NCBI GenBank assembly: GCA_947455605.1
Contig: CANGOX010000017.1
Span: forward strand, 1-44,318
DNA: 44,318 nucleotides
DNA from: Chitinophagaceae bacterium
GTDB lineage: Bacteria; Bacteroidota; Bacteroidia; Chitinophagales; Chitinophagaceae
Direction: 5' to 3'
In this document: positions 18,416 to 26,597 of the stretch, in pieces
Numbering within the stretch: position 1 is the stretch's first letter
How the letters are laid out: each line of letters begins with the position of its first letter
Program-made: the position numbers and the translations under genes
Notes under the pieces: model-generated
Databases searched by the model: none
What the model was told of the DNA's origin: nothing
The model's input: only the letters and a program-made list of their open reading frames with translations

Positions 18416-19562
18416 GCTTCTGCTATTCGATATATATCATATCTCCTTTCACTCCGGGTATTATCTACTGAATAATGCAGTTACCAGAACAATTGCCAAA
18501 TACCTGAGTCCCGAATACCTGATACTTGGAGCCGAAGTGCTGGGTATATTGATCGCCATTGTAGTAACAGCCATCTATGTTTATCTGTTTTATAAGAAGC
18601 GCAATTTTTTTTACACCGAGCGTGTCCGTAACCTGCTTGAGCCGATGATCTCCCATATCATAATGGAAGAGTCGATGGATACGATACAGATCCCGCAAAA
18701 GATGAGCCGGATACTGAATCATCCTGTAGCGAGACAATACATAGTAGACGAACTGATCCGCTGTAAGAAAAATTTTTCAGGCTTTGTGGCACAACAGGTG
18801 ATCATTCTTTATGAGCGGATGGAGTTAAAAAAATATTCACTTCAAAAAGTAGCGGATAAAACTTCCTGGCATGTAAAAGCACAGGGTATTCAGGAATTAT
18901 ACATGATGGATCAGCATGATGCCTTGAAGATGATCTACCGGAACACCAACAGCAAAAATGAGTTTGTTCGGATGGAAGCACAAACAGGCGTGATCCATCT
19001 TACAGGTTTTCCCGGTCTTCGTTTTCTGGATGTGATCTCTTATCCGATGACCGAGTGGCAACAACTGAAATTACTGGAACAGTTAAGGCTGTATCCTGAA
19101 AAACAGGATATCTCCGACAAAATACCGAAGTGGCTTCAGTCAAAAAATAATACGGTAGTGGTGTTTGCCCTGAAGCTGGTAGATGAATACCAGTTGTTCA
19201 GTGTGCGCAAATATGTGATCAATTGCCTGGTTCACCCGGCTTATCAGGTTCGCAGTCAGGCATTGAAAACCATGATACGGGTAGAGGATGAAACAACGCC
19301 CGTTGTTTTACTGGGCTATTTCAATAAAGAATCTCTGTCGGACCAGGTTTTTATTTTAGATGCGCTTCGTGCAATTGCTACAGAAAGAGAAGCCGGGTTT
19401 CTTCAAAAACTGCTCGATCATGAAAACGATATGATCAAACTGAAAGCAGCCATTGTGCTGGCAGCTTGTTCAGCAAAAGGATTAGACATACTGGAAAAAA
19501 GAGGGGCCGAACAGCCGGAACCTTATTATCGGATTTACAGGCACGTAAAAACAGTGAAATGA
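18414..19562 (+). CDS. Membrane-anchored HEAT-repeat protein
   Basis: A 382-residue protein with one clear transmembrane helix near residues 36-60 (LGAEVLGILIAIVVTAIYVYLF) and then a soluble, all-helical part with paired helices of the HEAT/armadillo type (for example VVVFALKLVDEYQLFSVRKY, QVRSQALKTMIRVED, MIKLKAAIVLAACSA). HEAT repeats bind other proteins. The stop codon overlaps the start of the GT2-LtaS gene (ATGA at 19559-19562), so it is translated just ahead of the synthase and probably assembles with or controls it. The start at 18414 has no better in-frame ATG nearby and shares the CATG palindrome with a divergent ORF, so it is somewhat uncertain. Confidence 0.85.
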   Translation: MLLLFDIYHISFHSGYYLLNNAVTRTIAKYLSPEYLILGAEVLGILIAIVVTAIYVYLFYKKRNFFYTERVRNLLEPMISHIIMEESMDTIQIPQKMSRILNHPVARQYIVDELIRCKKNFSGFVAQQVIILYERMELKKYSLQKVADKTSWHVKAQGIQELYMMDQHDALKMIYRNTNSKNEFVRMEAQTGVIHLTGFPGLRFLDVISYPMTEWQQLKLLEQLRLYPEKQDISDKIPKWLQSKNNTVVVFALKLVDEYQLFSVRKYVINCLVHPAYQVRSQALKTMIRVEDETTPVVLLGYFNKESLSDQVFILDALRAIATEREAGFLQKLLDHENDMIKLKAAIVLAACSAKGLDILEKRGAEQPEPYYRIYRHVKTVK

Positions 19563-22500
19563 ACTGGGGGTTTTTAGCAGACATATTATTTGACATTCTC
19601 ACCTATGGAATATTTCTATATTCCTTATTGCTACTGCTTTCTTATGTTTTCATTGGACTGTATTCGATAGGCGAAACCAAAAAGTATATGCACAAGAACA
19701 GCTTCACCGACTATCGGGTGCTGGCGGCTTCGGTGCATGCTCCAACAATTACCATATTAGCTCCGGCGTATAATGAAGGAAAGACCATTGTAGAAAATGT
19801 GCGTTCTCTTTTATCGATCTTTTACAGCAACCTGGAAGTGATCGTGATCAACGATGGAAGCAAAGATGATTGTCTGGAGCAACTGATCAAGGCGTACGAC
19901 CTTGTGAAGACAGAGTTTTTTGTGAATGAGCAAATTCCAACAAAAGAGATCAAAGGAATTTATAAGAGCCGCAACAATCTTTATCATAAACTGATTGTGG
20001 TTGATAAAATGAATGGCGGAAAGGCAGATGCCTTAAATGTGGGTATCAATATTTCATCGCACAAATACCTGGTGTGTATTGATGTGGATTGTGTATTGGA
20101 GCAGGATGCGCTTTTAAAAATGGTCAAACCTTTTCTAGAACAAACAGATAAAAGAGTGATCGCTACAGGCGGTGTGGTGCGTATTGCCAATTCCTGTGTT
20201 ATTGAAGATGGCCGGTTGTTAAAAGTGAAGCTGGCAGAAAATTACCTGCCACGCATGCAGATCCTTGAGTATATACGTGCGTTTATTCTGGGAAGAATGG
20301 CCTGGAGCCGTTTGAACGGTCTGATGCTGATCTCCGGAGCTTTTGGTGCTTTTGATAAAGAGATCGCTATCAAATGTGGTGGGTATAACCAGTCAACCGT
20401 TGGAGAAGACATGGAGCTGGTAGTAAGGATGCGGAGGTATATGGAAGAGAAAAAAGAACCGTACGTAGTTACCTATGTACCTGATCCGCTGTGCTGGACA
20501 GAAGCGCCTTCTTCTTTTGAGATACTGGGCATCCAGCGTAACCGATGGATCCGCGGCACCTATGAAACATTGCGGTTTCACAAGATCATGTTCTTTAACC
20601 CAAGGTATCACCTGTTAGGATTACTGAGTTATCCTTATTGGTTCTTCTTTGAAATGCTGGCACCGATCATTGAGTTCTTCGGGTTCATCTGTTTCTTCGT
20701 GTTTGCTTGGACAGGTTTCCTTGACTGGGAATTCTTCTTCTCCTTCTTTATATTCATTATTTGTTTTGGCTACCTCTATTCTGCTTTTGCTATTTTAATG
20801 GAGGTGTTAACCTTTAACCAATACAAACGGCGAATTGATATATTGCGCTTATTACTTACGGCAGTAACGGAACCGTTTTACTATCACCCCTTTGTTGTAT
20901 GGAGTGCGATCAAAGGATACCTTGATCTGATCAAAAAGAAAAAAGGCTGGGGAGAAATGACAAGAGAGGGGTTTTCGCTGAAAAAAACAAATGCTACAGA
21001 ACAAGTAAACAGTGTATCAGCTGATCAGACACCAGGAGAAGAGGTAAGCGGTACTATACAGTTGCAAAATTCTTTCACACACACCCAAACGGCTGAGGAG
21101 TCTGGCTGGGTGGTTGAACGTAAGATCATACCGGCTATTATAAAAGTTGCCCGTTTTATAGCTGATTCGTTTACCTATTATTTCAAACATGCCATAGTGC
21201 TGTTTTTCCTGTTTGTGGCTACCCGGTCTTTTGAGCTTATCAGCGATATGGTGAAACACGGAACACCCAAATTACTTGGGATGGTAATGGCTACCGGCTT
21301 AGCAAAAGATCTGGTATTCTTTTTACAGGTGTGTGCCATTAATTATGTTTTGTTTGCCTTGTTGTATTTGGTGCATAAAAAACTGGCACATGTGTTCTTT
21401 ATTGTTGTGTCGGTTGTATTGCTGCTGGTACAGGTTTCTTTATCGCAGTATTTTATCAGTACCCTGGTTCCCTTGGGAGCGGATCTTTGGGGTTATTCGA
21501 TAGCAGATATCCGGCAAACGGTTGGTGCATCAGGAGGCATTAAAGTTTCGATGATCATTGCATTCGCCGTATTACTGATCCTGGTGTTTACTTCTCTGAT
21601 CGTGTTGCCCAAAAGAATAAAAGCCGGAGGCTGGAGTAGTTTTATATTTTTTGTGGTGTTGCTGATCACGGTTTCTACCAAAGCACCATCGCTGGTAAAC
21701 GATTGGATGCCCGGACAGGAATACAGTAATAACCTTTCAATCAATAAATCCGCCTATTTTTTTAATGCAAGCTACCTGCATTTTTTTCCGGTTAAAGAAG
21801 AACAGGATATCTATTCCAATAATTATTCCGGAGATTATGCTACCAGTTCAGAGGACGCAAAATTGTCTGTGTACAAATACCTGGATGAAAAAAATTATCC
21901 GTTCCTGCATAGTATCGATACTTCGGGTGATGTGCTGTCGCCATTCTTTTCTCCTTCAGTAAAACCGCCCAATATTGTGATCTTACTGGTAGAAGGATTG
22001 GGCAGGGCTTTTACGAATAAAGGAGCGTATCTGGGTAATTTTACACCTTTCATTGATTCGCTATCAGGACATAGCCTTTACTGGGAAAACTTTTTGAGTG
22101 AGGGAGGAAGAACCTTTGCGGCATTGCCATCACTGATAGGGTCACTGCCGTTTGCCAAGAACGGGTTTAATGAATTGGGCGAAAGAATGCCAAGGCATTT
22201 GTCGTTATTGAACGTGTTACAAAACAATGGTTATAACACATCCTTTTATTATGGCGGTGATTCGCACTTTGATAATATGGATGTGTACATGCGAAAGAAC
22301 AATGTTAACTCGATCAATGATATCAAAACCTTCCCTGCAGGGTATGTACAGATGCCGGCAAGTCAGGCAGGGTTTAGCTGGGGTTATGGTGATAAGGAAT
22401 TATTCAGAAGATTCTTTGAAACAAAGAATACCAATACACAGCAGCCAAGCCTGAGTGTGGTGCTCACGGTTTCAACCCACAGTCCCTTCCTGATCAACGA

Positions 22501-23170
22501 ACAGGAAACCTATCTGCAAAAGGTTGAATCGAGAATGAATGAACTGGGTTTCTCTGAGGACATCAAAAATCAAAGCCGAAAATATAAATACCAGTTTGCT
22601 TCGATCTTATATACGGATGATGCGATCAAACAGTTCATTAACCAATACAGACAGCGGCCCGATTTTGCCAATACGGTTTTCCTGATCACCGGAGATCACC
22701 GTATGCCGGAGATACCTATGAGCAGTAAGATAGACCGTTACCATGTTCCCCTGATCATTTATTCGCCACTTTTAAAACGAACTACCCGGTTTAGATCCAT
22801 CTCCACCCATTTTGATATTACCCCCAGTTTGCTTGCCTGGCTGAAAAAAGGATATGGTTATAAAGTGCCCGATATGGCCAGCTGGATGGGAGCGGGTTTG
22901 GATACCAACCGTTTGTTCAGGAATATACATGCCTATCCTATTATGCAAACCAAGACAGACCTGATCGATTTTGTAATGGGTAATTATATGCTCAATGGCG
23001 ATGATCTGTTTTCCATCAAAGACAATATGGACCTGGTATCTGAAAAGAATGAGGCAAAGGCCAATGAAATGAAATCTGCTTTTAGCAGGTTCAAAAACAA
23101 GAACAATAATTTTCTGGGTACGTTACGAATTTTGCCGGATAGTCTTTTACAAAAATTCGCACCCCGTTAA
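19559..23170 (+). CDS. Fused GT2 polysaccharide synthase and LTA-synthase-type phosphotransferase
   Basis: A 1203-residue membrane protein made of two enzymes. Residues 1-480: a processive family 2 glycosyltransferase like cellulose or poly-GlcNAc synthases, with VINDGS (96-101), D175-x-D177, G282-E-D and Q326-x-x-R-W, an N-terminal helix and a C-terminal helix cluster. Residues 540-740: about five transmembrane helices. Residues 800-1150: an alkaline-phosphatase superfamily domain of the lipoteichoic acid synthase type, with E812 (LVEGLGR), the nucleophile-type T852 (GGRTFAALPS), HSPF, and D1046-H1047 (TGDHR). All expected metal and catalytic residues are present. LtaS-type domains transfer phosphoglycerol or phosphoethanolamine from a lipid. 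I infer that this one decorates the glycan made by the same protein. The ATGA overlap with the HEAT gene decides the start. Confidence 0.9.
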   Translation: MNWGFLADILFDILTYGIFLYSLLLLLSYVFIGLYSIGETKKYMHKNSFTDYRVLAASVHAPTITILAPAYNEGKTIVENVRSLLSIFYSNLEVIVINDGSKDDCLEQLIKAYDLVKTEFFVNEQIPTKEIKGIYKSRNNLYHKLIVVDKMNGGKADALNVGINISSHKYLVCIDVDCVLEQDALLKMVKPFLEQTDKRVIATGGVVRIANSCVIEDGRLLKVKLAENYLPRMQILEYIRAFILGRMAWSRLNGLMLISGAFGAFDKEIAIKCGGYNQSTVGEDMELVVRMRRYMEEKKEPYVVTYVPDPLCWTEAPSSFEILGIQRNRWIRGTYETLRFHKIMFFNPRYHLLGLLSYPYWFFFEMLAPIIEFFGFICFFVFAWTGFLDWEFFFSFFIFIICFGYLYSAFAILMEVLTFNQYKRRIDILRLLLTAVTEPFYYHPFVVWSAIKGYLDLIKKKKGWGEMTREGFSLKKTNATEQVNSVSADQTPGEEVSGTIQLQNSFTHTQTAEESGWVVERKIIPAIIKVARFIADSFTYYFKHAIVLFFLFVATRSFELISDMVKHGTPKLLGMVMATGLAKDLVFFLQVCAINYVLFALLYLVHKKLAHVFFIVVSVVLLLVQVSLSQYFISTLVPLGADLWGYSIADIRQTVGASGGIKVSMIIAFAVLLILVFTSLIVLPKRIKAGGWSSFIFFVVLLITVSTKAPSLVNDWMPGQEYSNNLSINKSAYFFNASYLHFFPVKEEQDIYSNNYSGDYATSSEDAKLSVYKYLDEKNYPFLHSIDTSGDVLSPFFSPSVKPPNIVILLVEGLGRAFTNKGAYLGNFTPFIDSLSGHSLYWENFLSEGGRTFAALPSLIGSLPFAKNGFNELGERMPRHLSLLNVLQNNGYNTSFYYGGDSHFDNMDVYMRKNNVNSINDIKTFPAGYVQMPASQAGFSWGYGDKELFRRFFETKNTNTQQPSLSVVLTVSTHSPFLINEQETYLQKVESRMNELGFSEDIKNQSRKYKYQFASILYTDDAIKQFINQYRQRPDFANTVFLITGDHRMPEIPMSSKIDRYHVPLIIYSPLLKRTTRFRSISTHFDITPSLLAWLKKGYGYKVPDMASWMGAGLDTNRLFRNIHAYPIMQTKTDLIDFVMGNYMLNGDDLFSIKDNMDLVSEKNEAKANEMKSAFSRFKNKNNNFLGTLRILPDSLLQKFAPR

Positions 23171-24363
23171 GAAGGCTTCTTCTCCCTTAGTGTTTTATAG
23201 TAATCGTTGAATATGGTAGTAACCAGCGGCTGGTATAATTTCCAGAAAAAACTTTTACGCTCCAATGGATCATGGTTATTATACATCAACCCTTTAAAAT
23301 AAGGAACGCCCTTAAAATAAGAGGAGGTGAGTGAGATCGGATTATCGGCAAAATCTGCAGAAAAATAAAAGAAACGATAATCACTGTTCAGATGAACGGT
23401 GATCGCGGGAAAGCTTGCTTTGAGTCCGTTTGAATCCAATAATTTTTTTCCTGAATCATTCAGATCCAGTTTAAACACAGAGATCACCCGATTGTAAGAA
23501 GTGTCTGGCTGTATTACATCAAACCAGAAAGAATACGAGGTTTTGGCGGGGAGCCCATAATGGCTCTGTCCTTCTTCCGAAGAATAGATATAAGGAAGCT
23601 CATTGGTAAGATGTGTTTCATTTTCAAGGATCACGATCCTGTCGTCTGAGTGTACAAATGCGATCCCGCTCTTGGTAAAAGGCCAACGTCCCTGGTGTTG
23701 CGCCCTGTAATTTTTGATGAGCCAGGAAGGAAGCTCCTGGTTTTTGGTGGTATCGAATGATTCAAAATACCGGCCAATCCAACCGGTCCAGCGGATGCCA
23801 AAGGAATGCTCAAACTCATTACGTACAGCCGGCGCAGTTGGTGAAGCCAAACAGTTGAACTCTGTTATGATCAACTTATGTTTTTGTTGCATTTGCTGCA
23901 GCAGGTACAGATCCTGCTCACTCATACCGCCATATACAATACCCGATCTGTCTTTGTCATCACCCTGCCCAAACCACTCGTTCTTGTAAATACCATAGGC
24001 ATCGGTAATATAGACAGCTTCGGCATCAACACTCAATTGATCTAACTGTTCTATGCTGAAACGTTCAAGTCCTTTGAGCTGGTACTTATTTTTATCGAGC
24101 GGAAAAAAACCATAATAATCTCTTCCTCTTTGGTATAGATCGGTGTTGGTCTTTGAAAATTTTTCCTGGTTCAATACCCAGTTAAGTGAAATATGTTCCT
24201 GACCTTTTGTGGTGAGAACGGTCTTGTCAATAATTGCGATCACCAGCTTTCTTTTATCTGTGCACAACCAGATGATCAGCATCCAAATAGGGAGCAGTAA
24301 TACAAGCAGAATAATGGCCCGTAAAAAGGAACCGATACTGGTTTTTAAAAGTGGTGAAGCCAT
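23167..24363 (-). CDS. Single-pass membrane protein of unknown function, exporter operon
   Basis: A 398-residue protein with one N-terminal transmembrane segment (FLRAIILLVLLLPIWMLIIWLC, about residues 14-35) and a large extracytoplasmic part. The latter has an alpha/beta character (LVIAIIDKTVL, AEAVYITDAYGIY, KLIITEFNCLASP) that vaguely recalls Rossmann or glutamine-amidotransferase-like folds, then a beta-rich C-terminal half. I do not recognise a family. The start lies within the end of the YaiO-type gene (19-bp overlap), and its end overlaps the end of the GT2-LtaS gene by 4 bp on the opposite strand. The context suggests a periplasmic accessory of polymer synthesis or modification. Confidence 0.75.
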   Translation of the reverse strand: MASPLLKTSIGSFLRAIILLVLLLPIWMLIIWLCTDKRKLVIAIIDKTVLTTKGQEHISLNWVLNQEKFSKTNTDLYQRGRDYYGFFPLDKNKYQLKGLERFSIEQLDQLSVDAEAVYITDAYGIYKNEWFGQGDDKDRSGIVYGGMSEQDLYLLQQMQQKHKLIITEFNCLASPTAPAVRNEFEHSFGIRWTGWIGRYFESFDTTKNQELPSWLIKNYRAQHQGRWPFTKSGIAFVHSDDRIVILENETHLTNELPYIYSSEEGQSHYGLPAKTSYSFWFDVIQPDTSYNRVISVFKLDLNDSGKKLLDSNGLKASFPAITVHLNSDYRFFYFSADFADNPISLTSSYFKGVPYFKGLMYNNHDPLERKSFFWKLYQPLVTTIFNDYYKTLREKKPS

Positions 24364-26135
24364 CCGATACTGATTTGATATTGATTACCTTTTGTTTGTG
24401 GCAGGTATTCCTGGTTAAACCAGCTAAGGCTGGCATTTGCCACATTATATTTTGAAACTTTCTTTTTAAAACTAAGACCCGCTTTATAAGAGATCAAACG
24501 TATGGTATTATCAAGCTGAATGGAATTCTGTCGGTCATCGGGAGAGATACCATGGCCAAGGGTTGCAGAGATCACATCATCGGCACCACCACCAAAATAA
24601 TAGTTTGCTCCAATGCTGTAAGAGGCAGAAACAGTTTTGGTAAACGTACTTGGGGTGATATACGTTCTGCCGGTAAATAACCAGCTTTTATAATACTTGC
24701 CCAGGTAACCGGTATAAATATAAACCGGGTCGCCGGAAAACCGCAACATCCGGATCCCCAATTCGCCTTCGAAACTTTTAGGCAGGTTGGCATACAGAGA
24801 CAGACCGCCACGCCAATGCGGAAAAACACCAACATTGTCTGAATACCCAACACTCACATAACTATAAAATATATCGGATATATGCGGGTAAGCTTCCAGC
24901 TCATACTGCACACCGCTTTCCTGAAAACGATTGGCATAATTGATCCTGCCCGTAACCGAGCCGATCCCTGTTGTTCTTGTATAATCAAACCCTATCAAAT
25001 GCCAGGGGTCTGCAAACTGGTTATCGAACTTTACAAAATCATAGCTAAAACCGATCTTGTTTAAGGAAGCAGACTCACGGATCCTTACCGACAAAGACCT
25101 TGCTTCTGTAGAATTTCTATCGATGGTCAGTGCCCTTTCAATTGCTGTCTGCGCTTCTGCATATTGTTTCAGAGAGTATAAGATCTTGGCTCTTTTTACC
25201 TGCAGGGTTTCAGAAGCAGGATGACATACCAATGCACTATCTGTGATGGCTAACGCTTTTTTATTATCATCATTCCAGTATTCCAGATCTGCCCATGCTG
25301 TGGATGCGTCTTCGTAACAGGGGTCTCTTCTTAAAACATCAGCAAAATAATAGCGGGCACTGTCTTTGTTATCAGTCCATGTGTGCAACCTGCCAAGAAA
25401 TACTTTTATATCAGCATAATCCGGGCTGATGGCCAGTGCTTTGTAAAGACGGAATTTTGCAAGTTCATAATTCTTATCGTCAAAGGCTGCTTTACGCGCC
25501 ATTACGAGCAGACCATCGGAGGAAAGACTGTCTTCGTTGGTTATATCGATCGTTTTTTCAATAGTGATCACGCTATCCGGCTTACTGATATTTTTTTCTT
25601 CACGCAATGTATTTGCCAGAGCTTTGGCCTCGGCGTTGTTTCCGTTTACAAGCAGTAGCTTCTGCAGGGCACGCTCGGCTTCTTCTTTATGGTTTTGGGC
25701 ATTGAGGATCTTTGCTTCGCGTAATATGAGCTCCTCAGATGCCGGATTGTTTTGTAAACCCGTTCGGCAGACTGCCAATGCTTTATCAAAATTATCGGCA
25801 ATATATTCAAGATCTGTATAGGCCACATAAGCATCTTCGGAATTGGGTTTTAACTTCAATGCATATTGAAAACAGATACGGGCACTATCATAGTCCTTTG
25901 TCCAGCCATACACACGGCCCAAAAAAATCCTTACATCTGCATAGTCGGGACTGATCTTGATGGCTTTATATAAGAAGGCTTTTGCTGCGGGAAGATCTTT
26001 TTTATCAAAAGCCGCTTTTCTGGCTTCTGCCATCAATCCATCTGCATTGCTGGTGTCCTGTGCAAATGATACAGCAGCTCCTGATAAGCAAAAAAACAGG
26101 AAGAGGGCCCGCCATATTTTCTTATTGATGATCAT
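24345..26135 (-). CDS. TPR protein with YaiO-type outer-membrane barrel
   Basis: A 596-residue exported protein. The signal peptide (KKIWRALFLFFCLSGAAVSFAQ) is followed by TPR repeats arranged as an internal duplication: two blocks of about 150 residues each begin DGLMAEARKAAFD and DGLLVMARKAAFD, each with ISPDYADxxxFLGR. The last 240 residues alternate aromatic beta-strands and end in HHF, matching the YaiO-type outer-membrane barrel. TPR plus barrel is the plan of PgaA, BcsC and AlgK/E-type polysaccharide exporters, so it is a likely outlet for the product of the GT2-LtaS protein. I chose the ATG at 26135; the longer frame starts only at a TTG (26171) and adds a region ahead of the signal peptide. 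Confidence 0.85.
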   Translation of the reverse strand: MIINKKIWRALFLFFCLSGAAVSFAQDTSNADGLMAEARKAAFDKKDLPAAKAFLYKAIKISPDYADVRIFLGRVYGWTKDYDSARICFQYALKLKPNSEDAYVAYTDLEYIADNFDKALAVCRTGLQNNPASEELILREAKILNAQNHKEEAERALQKLLLVNGNNAEAKALANTLREEKNISKPDSVITIEKTIDITNEDSLSSDGLLVMARKAAFDDKNYELAKFRLYKALAISPDYADIKVFLGRLHTWTDNKDSARYYFADVLRRDPCYEDASTAWADLEYWNDDNKKALAITDSALVCHPASETLQVKRAKILYSLKQYAEAQTAIERALTIDRNSTEARSLSVRIRESASLNKIGFSYDFVKFDNQFADPWHLIGFDYTRTTGIGSVTGRINYANRFQESGVQYELEAYPHISDIFYSYVSVGYSDNVGVFPHWRGGLSLYANLPKSFEGELGIRMLRFSGDPVYIYTGYLGKYYKSWLFTGRTYITPSTFTKTVSASYSIGANYYFGGGADDVISATLGHGISPDDRQNSIQLDNTIRLISYKAGLSFKKKVSKYNVANASLSWFNQEYLPQTKGNQYQISIGWLHHF

Positions 26136-26193
26136 GCAGGACTTGATGGGTTTTCTGAAAAATATGTTCAAGAACGGAATAGGTTGGCAAAAA

Positions 26194-26559
26194 CTACCCT
26201 CTTCTCGCCGAAAGCCGTTTTACACGGATAGCCAGCTCGTTCAGGCTGAATGGTTTGGTAATATAATCGTCGGCACCCAACTCAAAAGCCTCCATCACCA
26301 CTTTTTCCTGTTCCATGGCGGAGAGCATGATGATGGGTGTTTTTTTATTCATTTTCTGCCTTACAAAACTAATGATCTCTAATCCGGATACATAAGGCAT
26401 CATGATATCGGTAATGATGAGATCCGGCATCTCTTTCTCCAATTGCTCCAAAGCCTGACGGCCGTCGGGTGTAGAAATTACTTCGTAACCTTCTTTCTTA
26501 AGCTTGAGCTCAATGGTCTTCAATAACATCGGTTCATCTTCTGCCACTAAAATCTTCAT
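26194..26559 (-). CDS. Single-domain response regulator
   Basis: A 121-residue receiver domain with no output domain: acidic pocket E7-D8, phospho-acceptor D51 (LIITDIMMPYVSG), S80 (IIMLSA) and K102 (DYITKPF). Such proteins act by protein contact, as in phosphorelays or by controlling a partner enzyme. It lies 58 bp before the TPR/YaiO gene start and 38 bp after the hybrid kinase stop, in the same operon. It is therefore the likely phospho-signal receiver for polymer synthesis or export. Confidence 0.93.
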   Translation of the reverse strand: MKILVAEDEPMLLKTIELKLKKEGYEVISTPDGRQALEQLEKEMPDLIITDIMMPYVSGLEIISFVRQKMNKKTPIIMLSAMEQEKVVMEAFELGADDYITKPFSLNELAIRVKRLSARRG

Positions 26560-26597
26560 ATCGGGATGTTCGGTTGTTTTTTACAAAAATAATCATT

